Source: Adiantum capillus-veneris (lineage: Eukaryota > Streptophyta > Polypodiopsida > Polypodiales > Pteridaceae). From it: 60,000 nucleotides of DNA. The stretch lies in NCBI GenBank assembly GCA_014529385.2, contig CM043944.1:79640384-79700383 (forward strand), written 5' to 3'. Below, piece after piece: positions 35,239 to 45,177 of the stretch (positions within the stretch are counted from its first letter, which is position 1; the number at the start of each line of letters is the position of its first letter). The notes under the pieces are model-generated. The model did no database searches, was not told where the DNA came from, and saw only the letters and a list, made by a program, of their open reading frames with translations. The position numbers and the translations under genes were made by a program.

Positions 35239-35290
35239 CAGAGAGACAAGGGGGGGGGGGGGGGGGGGGGGGAGGGGGGGGCAGGTATAC
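35050..35290. repeat. Compound (CT)n-(CA)n, (GA)n and poly-G tract
   Basis: CT and CA runs at 35050-35118 are followed by GA-rich sequence and a G run of about 24 within 35251-35280. The same order recurs at 57090-57320. Confidence 0.85.
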
Positions 35291-35370
35291 GTATTGTGCA
35301 GATAGCGCCGAAACTCAAATCTAAAGATCTGAGTTTTGGGTACTCTCAAATTATTTTTACAGGGTCGGCG

Positions 35371-35581
35371 TCACTATGAGTTTCTCTATGAGCGTCTCTA
35401 TGAGCGTTGCTATAAGTGGCTCTATGAGCGTCTCTATAAGTGTCGCTATAAGCGTCTCTATGAGCGTCACTATAGGCGTCTCTATAGTCTTTGTTATATA
35501 GCGACTCATATAGCGATGCCAGGCTTTTTCCCATTTGAGCGTTGCACTACGAGTGTTCCTACATTGAAGGACCTCTTGTAG
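35371..35581. repeat. 12-bp subterminal repeats and CACTA-type right terminus of element Y
   Basis: About ten units of the form CGTCTCTATGAG or CGTCGCTATAAG run from 35371 to 35500. The terminus reads GGACCTCTTGTAGTG ending at 35581, that is CACTACAAGAGGTCC. Element W has the analogous arrangement at 30925-31091. In CACTA elements such arrays bind transposase. The ORF rich in YERLYK here is an artefact of the repeat. Confidence 0.6.
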
Positions 35582-35799
35582 TGCATGGAGAACGAAGTGA
35601 TTTGGCATCCTTGGAAAAGCACTCGAGTAGATGAGAGCGCCGCCCACCCCTTGATTGAGGATGCCCCCCATTGTCGATGGTGGTGCTCTAGGGTGCAAGG
35701 CCAAAATTCAACGACAAGAGCAATTGGGAAAATGCATGGCGCATGGTGACCCTCCCACTAGCTCTACCTCGACAGCTCCTCCACAGCGTCTCAGGGACA

Positions 35800-38365
35800 C
35801 TTTGAGCTTGAGGATGATCACATGCTTGACATGGTTGATGAGTTATTGGCTCATGAAGGAAACATGTACGAGGAAGATTTTAAACCATGCGCTCAATAGG
35901 GAGTATCAAATGGAGAATGGGTTTCTATCGAGTACCCAAACACCTCTTTACGATGGTGCACATAACTCGGTTCTCTAGACATCGTTGGAAGTTCTCAACC
36001 TCAAAGAAAAATTTATTTGGAGCAATGCAAGTATAGATGCACTCCTTAGGTAAGTTCTATTTCTACATGGAACTCTCTTCTTAGTTTGGGCTTGCATCTA
36101 TATTATTACTCTTTTTTGTTGTACTTTGATGGAAAAAATGCTTCCTAAAGATTACCACATGCCTCTCGATTGTCCTGAGCAAGATCATATGTCATTGCAC
36201 TTGGCATAGAGTATGAGCGCATCCACACATGTGTCAACAATTGCCTACTCTATCTCCATGAGCACACTCATGCTACCTCATGTCTCGTGTGTGGAGAAGT
36301 ACGCTACAAAACCGGAGTGAGCGAGGTGCACCTACCTCCAAAGATATTGAAACATCTTTCACTTATTCCTCACGTAGGTCTATGATGAATCTTCTAACAT
36401 GGCAACCACCCCTCAAATGTTGGAATGATGTGTTTCCTTGCCGATTCACCGGCATGGAGGCACATAGAGACTCAGTGGCCACAATTTTTCCTAGAACCTC
36501 AATATGACTTGAGGCTTGGGTTGGCAAGTGACGGTGTCAATCCCTTTTGGACAAAGTGCACCTCATGGAGGACTTTTCCTCTAGTGATCATCAACTTATA
36601 AAACATTCCACCATGGAAGGACCAAGAAAGGAAATGTACTTATTTCTTTGCTTGTGCTTGAGAAGTACAAGGTGGAAAATATTGATGTCTACCTCAAGAC
36701 CCTCACAAGGAGTTTGAGGAGTTATGGAGAGGCATACCTATTATAATTGTCTCACTTCTAAAGGGGAGGAGAGAGGCCATTATGAGGGGAATCCTTATGT
36801 GGACTATGCACGACTATCATGGGCTTGAGAAATTTTTGGTATGTTATATTCATTCCCCTCTCTTTTTACCATTTGAAGTTTGAAGCTTTTCTCTAACGAT
36901 GTGATATGAGTGCAAGGTTGTCCACATCGGGCCATAATGCATGTCCTACTTGTGGGCCATCATTGGTGATGGAAAGGCCATATGCCTTGCGCAAGGTAAT
37001 CTATACAATAACCATTGTTTCTTGCCCCAAGGTCATAGAAAATACAAGGCTACAACAAATGGAAATATGCCACTAAAGTCCATGATGGTAGATTGGAAAA
37101 CTATTTGGGAAGAGCACTACAATAGTGATCCGGACCCGATTAATCCACCAAAAGATGTGTCAAGTGATTCCATAGCATTAAGGCTTCCATATTCCTCTTG
37201 GATCCCATGCACATATTCAAGAATTTAGCTCACACCCTCTGGGACCACATTATTGGCAAAAAAGACTCTTTGGTAGCGAGGGAGGATCAAAGGCCTTGAA
37301 ATGTCTCCGCACCTTTTCTACTCCATGTTGAGCCCCCAATGGGAAGATTGTGCTTCCTAAAGCACTATGGGTGGTAACCAAAGATGATCTAGATCAAGTG
37401 AAGGGCTGCATTGCATCTATTCGCACACCAACAAGATACATGAGGTCTCTAAAGGGAGCTTTCACAAAACCAAATAAATCTGGAAGTGTTCAATTGCAGG
37501 GTTGGAATCCCATGATTGGCACAATATAGTACTCATATACTTTAATAATATTGCATAGTTTTTTCTTGATTTTATGTTTGTAATTGATAAAATGGTTTTT
37601 TTGATTTTATAGAGCCTTTCCTTCTCCTTTCCTTTAACTAAATGTGGTCAAAGGATCAACACTTTTGTACATGCCACATTGAAGAGCGTTGAACCACCAT
37701 GCATTGTGGCATCATGGGAAATTTTGACACGGATCTGATGAAGCTAGGTACTATGGGACTATTGAAAGGATAATTTTCATACCTTCATCTTTGAGTGTAA
37801 GTGGTTTGCAAATGTGTCTAGACGGCATGAAAATGGCCTCTACATGGTGGACTCTAGTGTGAATCACACGGGGAGTGTATGAAAATTTAGTTTTGTCACG
37901 CAATTGTGAGAAGCTGAGTGATTACCTTCTTTACCCTTATTTGCTTGTAACATTAATTATATCAATGTTACTCACCTTGGAATTCTCTTCTACAGATAAT
38001 CTATATCCCAACAATCCACCAACTAAAAAATTTGGTTTGTAGTTCCCGTAAAACCTCGACAGAGAACCATTTTTTCCACTAATGAAGTGGAGACCATCTT
38101 TGACCCTCTCCCACCTACTACTTTGGATGAGGAGGAGACACAGGAGAGAGAGATTGATGATTCAAGTCCCACGGACACTGTTAGTTTTAGTGAGGGTGAT
38201 TGCCATAATGATGATGATGATGAGATGAAGGATGAAGAATTTGAAGGTAGTGAAGCCAACACATCCACAAATGACAGTTCTATTTCTCTCTTTATTGAAT
38301 TAGGAGCCATGGGCTTAGAATTGCATGACGCTTCTTGTAGAGATCTTTTGAAAGATGATCCATAA
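35800..38365 (+). pseudogene. CACTA tnp2-type transposase, near full length but decayed (copy C3)
   Basis: Blocks in order: an N-terminal acidic segment (FELEDDHMLDMVDELLAHEG, about 35800-35860), TPLYDGAHNSVL (35940-35978), an intron-like gap, then YERIHTCVNNCLLY with paired cysteines (36215-36300). Next come LGLASDGVNPF (36515-36546) and LWTMHDYHGLEKF (36797-36835), both characteristic of the tnp2 catalytic part. After another gap come the HIFKNLAHTL-type block (about 37205-37260) and the DUF4216-like segment (37740-37900). The last exon at 38005-38365 carries the acidic DDDDDEMKDEEFEGSE. Stops and shifts occur in most exons. Confidence 0.75.
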
Positions 38366-38540
38366 ACATCTTGTATACTTCAAGTTATTCCTCAACAAAA
38401 GATGTCTTCCTTTTTTTGCTTCTTATATCCGATGGTGCTTGCTTTACATGGAGGTGCATGCACATTGCCATTATAATGTTATTTAATTTTTATTCAGAAG
38501 GAAAAAAGAGGAAAACACCAAAATGTGAATGTTTAAGTGC

Positions 38541-38619
38541 TAAAGTGGGGTTTGGTAATAAGCACGGAAATCATAACAACAATACTGGCAATAATAAATG
38601 TGGTAATAGGAGCGGTAAT
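38541..38619 (+). repeat. CACTA subterminal motif array (C3), interrupted
   Basis: Units such as GGTAATAAGCACGG and GGCAATAATAAATG repeat up to the insertion point of the LTR element at 38620. Compare 21484-21560 for the uninterrupted form. Confidence 0.6.
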
Positions 38620-38808
38620 TGTTGAACCAGAGGGAGAGACTACAGGTAGACAAGAGGAGAGAGAGAGTGCAGGTAGACGAGAGGAGAGAGACACGACACC
38701 ATCATATGCAATCCCCAAAGTGTATGTAGAGCACACACTAAGTACACATATTTTGTGGGGACTCCTAGCTATATATAGCATGTGTTGGCTCTATATATAG
38801 CTCCAACA
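38620..38808 (-). repeat. 3' LTR of nested element
   Basis: It is 189 bp with an internal GA-rich duplication (AGGTAGACAAGAGGAGAGAG type) that the other LTR has only once. Confidence 0.8.
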
Positions 38809-39179
38809 CCCCCACTCAAATAGGAGTTCCTAACTGTGGATGAAAAAAACCTTGGGGGTATAAGGGAAAAACCCACAGCATCATATACATGCATTGTTAC
38901 ATTAATAATTATCAAAGTTTACGAAATTCATTTTTCAAGAGCTACATCACTCCATAATATACAATATGTGCTTTCAAGCATCTTTGGAAGTACAATAACG
39001 TCCCTATATATACAATTGAATTGATGCAAATTCTTCAAGATCTTTGAGCTGATGTGCACACTGCTTGATGTAACTTTTATTATGTAAACAATACCAACTC
39101 AAACAACATATTGATACATGAAGGTTAGAAATAACCACGTCACATTGTCTTTAGAGACAGTTTGCACCACCGCTCTAGA

Positions 39180-39310
39180 GACGACATAAAAACAAATGTA
39201 ATGCCGATGCAATCACATGTGCAGACGACATAGAAACAAATGTAATGCCGATGCAATCACATGTGCAGACGACATAGAAACAAATGTAATATAAACATAA
39301 TCACATGAGC
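39180..39310. repeat. 44-bp tandem repeat, about three copies
   Basis: The unit begins GACGACATAGAAACAAATGT and continues to CACATGTGCA. The first two copies are nearly identical and the third diverges at its end. Confidence 0.85.
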
Positions 39311-39379
39311 ATTTATATATACAAAACCAAAATATATTGAACAACTAGGGTCCCCAAGATCTCAACTCTCAAATATCAT

Positions 39380-39735
39380 CATCATGGATTTACGTACCAT
39401 GGCATCACGATATTCACCATGGCATTAGAGACGCTTAGAAAAAGTTTGATAAACTTAATCATCATCTTGGCTTTACGTACCATGGAATCACGGTATTCAC
39501 AATGGCATTAGAGATGCATAGAAACATTTTGAAATAGCAATCATCATCATGGCTTGACTTAACATGGCATTAGAGGTGCTTTCAACAAATCAAATAAAAG
39601 ATGCAAAATAGTAATCATATGTACGTACCATGGGATCAATGAAGCTTTCAACAAATCAAATAAAAACTTTAAAATAGCAATCATGATCATGGTTCTACGT
39701 ACCATGCATCATGGTACTCACCATGGTACATTTTT
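39380..39735. repeat. Diverged tandem repeats around TACGTACCATGG
   Basis: Four or five loosely similar units of about 80-100 bp share ATCATCATGG, TACGTACCATGG and CACCATGGCATTAGAG. No coding sense was seen. Confidence 0.6.
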
Positions 39736-41514
39736 TGGACATCTCCACGCAGTGTCAGAATTACTAAACCATTAGTACATAATAATCAATAGACAGATGA
39801 TTGCATGGAAGAATCGACTCATAAGGCAAATATCTTAGACAAATATGAGTTCATTTACGATTGGTTAGTATAAACATTTAGAACTTCTTAAAAGAAAGAT
39901 ATACACTCATTTATGATTGGCTCTTATCCCTGGCCGATGAAGATAAGGAAACAACTTGAGACTCTCCCGATTTTTAGGTCAAAATTTGAAGCTTTTGCAC
40001 TAAAACTTGTGTAAATATCTCGAAGCGAAGAGCACAGTGTGAACGGTTGTACAATGCCAACCACAAAACTGGGATATTATCTTTGGGCTTATAGAAAGTA
40101 GGCCAACATTATAATATCTAGCTAGCAATACTTTTGGGTGTTAAACGTTCTACATCAATCTGCCCGATTTTTGGATGTTGAAAATAGCATGAGGTAAAAT
40201 GGCGTAGGCACCCGTCTCAGAATAACTTGATACCTTATTCTTAAAATGATGCAATATCTTATAAATATAGCTACCATAGATAGCATTGTATCAGGCTACA
40301 CTCGGGAACTTGGTAAAGATCACCACTTGCGCTCTCACTTTAGCACTAAAAACATGGACGCATGTACAACTGCATCGAACAACATCAATAGATAGAGGTG
40401 TAGTCATGCAGGGTTTACTCTACTTTTAGATGCAAGCTATACGTATCCAAGATAGTTAGAGTCGCTACTAATGTAATCGTTGCGCAACTTTGAAAAGAAA
40501 ATAGCGGCAAATCGGGTTGAACCGTTAAGCAGCAAAATCTTTACATAAAAGCAAGATACTTTATGGGCCAATACGCTTTCACTGCTCAAGTCTGAAAAAC
40601 AAACAATGAGATGGTGTATAGATTAGATCATGATATCATATTGGGTCCAGCGGTCGTAGCCCACTGCTGCAATTGTTTCAAATAGGACCATAGCCATCGT
40701 GAGTGCTGCTGTAATGCTTCTTATCTCAGACCTTGCTGATTGCAGATTTCTCTAGATCTCCCACCACTTATTGGCAGATTAGCGGGCTCATGGCCCTTAA
40801 TCAATATAACTTATTTACAATATAACTAAACAAGCTCATCAATTTAACTTGTTAGATTAGGAAGGATAACGTGCATTCTAAAAATAGCAGTGCACAGACA
40901 TAAGAATAGAGTCTATGTAGGAAGGAGTGAAGGCCAGCAAAAAGCGCTTTTGATTTGCAACTCTAAAACATAGAACGGATTTGAAGCATGACCAGCTTCT
41001 CTCTCTTTTGCATGCATGCAGTGTGTGGATCCACTCTGCTCCTGAACCTTTAGTAAAGCACGTTTCTCTTGATAGCCTTCACGATGAAGTGCTTATCAAT
41101 GCAATAAACACACAGAGCACGTTCATGGTGCTATAGATGCTTGTTGAATCAATTCTCAGTCCAAACTCCTCACCTTATATAAATGAAACCCCTCAGCCTA
41201 TATAATAGGGCTGTCAGGTTCCATGCTGAATAGCAAGGATTGACGAAATAGAAAATACTAGATCAGACAAGACATAGAGCTGCTGTAGGTGCACAAGCCA
41301 TAAGCTTACATGGGTGCAAAGGGCAGACAAGCCATAGGATGTTGTAGGGTGGACAAGTCATAAGATGGGATTACAAGGGTGCAAAACTCCATCGCTCATC
41401 TCTGTATGACTTGCACAGTTTAGCGCTCCCTTGAAAATTCCATCTCACTAATCTTAATTAGTAGTAGGAAGATAAAAACTAATTAGCCTCATTGAGGATT
41501 GTGCTCTCGTGCAA

Positions 41515-41680
41515 TGTTGAACCAGAGGGAGAGATTGCAGGTACACGAGAGGAGAGAGAGACGACACCATCATATCCAATCCCCAAAGTGTAGGTAGAGC
41601 ACACACTGAGTACACATACATGTAGTGGGGACTCCTAGCTATATATAGCATAAATGTGGGCTCTCTATAAAGCTCCAACA
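41515..41680 (-). repeat. 5' LTR of nested element
   Basis: It is 166 bp, with the same ends as 38620-38808. Confidence 0.8.
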
Positions 41681-41831
41681 ATAATAACTGCAATATTATT
41701 TGAAATACCAAAAAATGGCCCCCGTGCCCCCTCTCTCTTCTTTGGCAAGCCCATTTTGGACTCTCTCTTTGTCTCTCTCTCTACAAAACGTGGTAAAAGG
41801 TTGCGCTAAACATTTTGAGATTTTCATGTTG

Positions 41832-43096
41832 AAATTTCTTTTTAAGAAATACGAATCTTTTCTCAAGTGGCACCTTCTTCACGTCAATTTTTCCACATAA
41901 CTAATACTTGATGATGAATGTGATATCGCGTCCATAAGTCATGAGTCCATGATTTGTTTTCAAGTTCATGTAGTAGACTCGAAGATACAATGAAATGAAG
42001 CCAAGAATTTGTCTTGCTTATGGGTTTACTACCTTTAACGACATCAATGATGTGTTGCACATCTTGTTCAAGTGGTCAACCAAAAGGAAAATATTTATGG
42101 CAAACATTGTAGCGCCTAACGGTGAATTCTACCTCATGCTTAATCCTCATTTACTCTCCAATTGTGGATTATGTCCCTACTATTCTTTGATATGATAAAA
42201 AAAATTCAGTTTATCACTCCAAAGAGTGGGTTTGTGTTTAGAGTAGCTTGAAATAATTGCACACTTGCGTAAGAAGGATCCTAAATTCATCTTGACTATG
42301 CATGCCTATCCCCATGCTCACCTTAATCTTACAAATAGATTGAGTGACTCTTTGTGTACAAAGAATTTCCAATATCTCGGACCAAGTGGTATTGAATTAA
42401 ATTGTCTTGTACAATATTTTACTTGTACTATTTAGAAAGCCTACTGTTCTAGCGTATAAGGTTTTCATGTAATCTAAGACAAATTCAAGTCTTGCTTGTG
42501 CTTGGTAGTTTCTAGATTGATACCCAAATTTAGTTATCAAGGAAATTAAGACTTCTATTGAATGTAATTTTTTCTTATGCCATATACAATCGCGTATAAA
42601 GATAAAATGGGCTCCTACATCCACTTCCATGCTTGTAATATTCAAAGTAAATCTTTCTAAGAAAATTAGCTGCAGGGTAAATCCGTCTTGAGAGATTCTC
42701 CAAAAGAATCACCTTAGCAAAATGGGGACAAATTGAGCACTCCTCCACCTATATTTATTTCACAACTAAATCTGAAATTAAGACTTCTATTGAATGTAAT
42801 TTTTTCTTATGCCATATACAATCGCGTATAAAGATAAAATGGGCTCCTACATCCACTTCCATGCTTGTAATATTCAAAGTAAATCTTTCTAAGAAAATTA
42901 GCTGCAGGGTAAATCTGTCTTGAGAGATTCTCCAAAAGAATCACCTTAGCAAAATGGGGACAAATTGAGCACTCCACCTATATTTATTTCACAACTAAAT
43001 CTAACAAGTTAGAGAAGATCGAAAGTTTCTCCCGCTTATTAATCTTCTTGCATGAGGCTCACATATAGTTGTAGTTGACTCAACTCATAATCGAAG
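41832..43096. repeat. Repeat S, copy 3, with a recent 232-bp tandem duplication
   Basis: It aligns with 21690-22770. Positions 42542-42773 are repeated at 42774-43002 with one substitution and a 3-bp loss. The 66-codon forward ORF at 41995-42195 is kept in length relative to 21851-22051. Confidence 0.65.
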
Positions 43097-43198
43097 GCGG
43101 CAGCCGGAAATGGGGGAGCTGCAGGCCGATTAGGGATTTTAAGAATCTGTTGTCTTGCCGGCCTTAATGTACTACTGCTGCATAAGGCGCTGGTCTCA

Positions 43199-43285
43199 TT
43201 ACTATATATGTTTACAATAGAGATATTAAATTTGATAAAAATTTGTCAATTCTCTATCCAATGCTTGTCGTTTCATCACTTGCGC
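43199..43285. repeat. Short fragment of repeat R (copy 3)
   Basis: About 87 bp match 1121-1200 and 53228-53310. The next 300 bp, to 43587, have no recognised content apart from a short ORF without motifs. Confidence 0.6.
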
Positions 43286-43706
43286 CATGCTTTTCCCACA
43301 CACGTTGGCATGATGCTTCGTGTTCACTAGGAGAAAATCACACAATTCATAGATTGGGACGAAAGCATATCGAGTTTTTTGATGCGGTGTTCACGTTGAT
43401 GGGAGATAAGTATGCCAAATGCAGGGAAGTTCATGGTTTCAGGACTTTATTGCTCAAGATGGTGTATTTTGGAGCTCATTGATTATGCGATCGTGACCAA
43501 TAAGGCAAGATATATATGTCTATTGTCGTGCAATTTAGAAGGCACATTAAGTGCTTGGGAAAGCTGTCAAGGATGTCAAGGATGCGGGTTACTCAATGTC
43601 TACTAATCAATTGATTTTGTATCCTCCACTGAGGAAAATTATAAGGACAACCTTTTACAAGGATTATCCAAATGTCATGGGCAAGTTGATGATACACAAT
43701 ATTGAG

Positions 43707-44012
43707 GTGAAACTGTCTAGTGATATTTGTAGCCAATATTTGACGGCTTTGTTGATGGTAGCTCCCTTGGCACTTGGGGATGTCGAGATAGAGATAGTAG
43801 ACAAACTAGTATCTATACCTTATGTGGACATGACTCTAAAACTAACGGAACGTTTTGGAGTGAAAGCAGAGCGAGATGATGATTGGTACAAATCCACCAT
43901 CAAAGGCGATCATACTTACAAGTCTCCAAGACATGTGTATGGGGAAGGGGATGCATCAAGTGCCAATTATTTTTTTGCTAGTGCTGCTATTACTGGAGGC
44001 ACAGTTAGAGTG
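43707..44012 (+). pseudogene. EPSP synthase (3-phosphoshikimate 1-carboxyvinyltransferase) fragment, copy 1
   Basis: EPSP synthase makes 5-enolpyruvylshikimate-3-phosphate in the plastid shikimate pathway. About 102 codons here match its C-terminal domain: [57 protein letters not shown] and AAITGGTV. The block around GDAS holds the conserved catalytic Asp. The frame is open from 43551 to the TAA at 44022, but the preceding 40 codons are not EPSP synthase. No intron is present, although plant genes, as I recall, have one within this span. It is a fragment inside an LTR and cannot be an active enzyme. Confidence 0.85.
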
Positions 44013-44934
44013 GGGAGCTTCTAAAATTAACAAACATAGTAAAGCAACAAGGCTATTTTAATACTATAAAGGAGAATCAAATAAAAGGGATCCATCAGAA
44101 AAGGTAGAGGAGTCACCGTCGTGCAACAGGGGGGCCGCCCATGAGCAGGAGAATGAGCATAGACAAGAGGAGTCTCATACAAGCCAACGGAGACTAGAGG
44201 AGGGTTGGTGGCAGACGAGCAGGCAACAAAGAGCAGCTGGGTTGGCAGGAGTTGGTGGCCGACGATCAGGCAACAGAGAGCAGCTGGCGGGAGTTGGTGG
44301 CCGACAAGTAGGAAGAAGAGAACCTGGCAAGCCAAACAGTGCTGGTTGATTTGAGGACTCGCGGCTTTTGTAGCACAATTGAGGAGCAAGAGGTAATTAG
44401 CACGGCTAAGAAGAGGCTTAAGAAGGTGTTGGCATCTGGAAGGAGCACGAATAGGAGAACAAGCCAAAGGGCGAGAGTCTTCTACAGAGGAGATGCCATG
44501 AGACGAGAGCAGTCAAGCAGCATTTTTTAAACTATTAATTATTTAGAAAGTTTGAAGGGGTGGTTCACGCGTCCAACCTCGGTAAAGTAAAACAAAGCAA
44601 AAGAATAGAAGCTTCATAGAAACTAAAAGCATCAAAAAAAGAGATCAATAGTGGGCAACATACAGCAAGGACAAGAAGTTGAAGCTCAAAAAGAGATGGA
44701 GAAGCAGGTTTCTTAGAGATTCTTTTTGAGTTCAAGAAAGATCGAATCAAAGGAGGCATAGATTGTTCTCATGAAGGTAGTCAAGAAGAGCAAGGGAAGG
44801 GAATGGAAGCACGTAAATAAAGGGGGAAGAGCAAATATGGGAGAAAGGAAGTGTTCCTTCACTCGTGCTCCCCTTAGTCCAAAGCTTTGGCATTCGTACT
44901 TCCGCTCATAGTCTCGATAGGTTCAAGAGCGCAT
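44013..44934. other. Sequence interrupting the G2 5' LTR
   Basis: About 920 bp absent from the 3' LTR lie between the EPSP synthase fragment and the LTR end. They include roughly two and a half copies of a 50-bp repeat (GGAGTTGGTGGCCGACGA core) at 44200-44312 and a Lys/Arg-rich ORF of 63 codons at 44339-44530. It could be an insertion here or a deletion in the 3' LTR. No termini were recognised. Confidence 0.5.
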
Positions 44935-45127
44935 GCTACCTATTGTGGTCAAGTGTTTTTTTTTGTATTCATATTTCATGTTCATCAAGTATATCATTTT
45001 CAGGTTTACAAGGTGTCCTTTGTATCATGATTCTCTTGTGTTGAGCATCTTTCTCTCATCGTTTTTCACAACGAGTAGCCTTGTGCTGACCCAGCTCACC
45101 TCTCAAACATAAAACCCCCGACATCTT

Positions 45128-45147
45128 TGGTGAATCCGACGTGAAAC
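45128..45147 (+). other. G2 primer binding site, tRNA-Trp type
   Basis: TGGTGAATCCGACGTGAAAC lies four bases after the 5' LTR. By my recall of the plant tRNA-Trp 3' end, 18 of 20 bases are complementary. Confidence 0.7.
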
Positions 45148-45177
45148 GAGCTAGGGTGGGAAAATCTGGCAGAGAGT

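Larger units (their letters stand above)
38620..41680 (-). mobile_element. Non-autonomous LTR retrotransposon (3.06 kb) nested in C3
   Basis: LTRs of 189 bp (38620-38808) and 166 bp (41515-41680) both start TGTTGAACC and end GCTCCAACA. The flanking direct repeat is gtaat (38615-38619) and ataat (41681-41685), one base different. On the minus strand a purine tract (GAGTGGGGGTG) precedes the LTR at 38808, so the element points left. No gag or pol is visible in the 2.7-kb interior. The sequence inside the 5' LTR (TTGCACGAGAGCAC) does not match a primer site I know. Confidence 0.8.
35582..41831 (+). mobile_element. CACTA transposon copy C3, with nested LTR element
   Basis: The copy holds the most complete transposase gene of the four. 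Its 3' tail runs to 38619, is split by an LTR element (38620-41680 plus the target duplication), and resumes at 41686. It ends near TTTTCATGTTG at 41831, where CATAGTG is expected, so the terminus is mutated. Repeat S follows, as after C2. Confidence 0.65.
43588..45123 (+). repeat. G2 5' LTR, truncated and interrupted
   Basis: Homology with the 3' LTR begins at 43588 (matching 51618) and runs to about 44012. It stops and resumes at 44935-45123 (matching 52045-52255). The LTR ends CCCCCGACA. The first 1.15 kb of the 3' LTR have no counterpart here. Confidence 0.7.

Noticed and set aside
34605-35349. 239-codon plus ORF and 101-codon minus ORF
   Set aside because: Most of their length is microsatellite and poly-G. 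Only the stretch at about 34700-34950 has paralogue support and is annotated separately.
35371-35386. Left terminus of CACTA copy C3 at CACTATGAG
   Set aside because: It resembles the C1/C2 right ends, but lies in a 12-bp repeat that generates CACTATA/CTATGAG by itself, and the second copy reads CGCTATGAG.
35336-35581. ORF rich in YERLYERCYKW-type repeats (also 57381-57650)
   Set aside because: It is the translation of the 12-bp subterminal repeat, not a protein repeat family.
39180-39310. CRISPR-like array
   Set aside because: The 44-bp repeats are directly adjacent with no spacers, in plant DNA; it is an ordinary tandem repeat.
43551-44024. Functional EPSP synthase gene
   Set aside because: Only about 102 codons of the enzyme are present, without the N-terminal domain or the C-terminal end, and fused to unrelated sequence inside an LTR.
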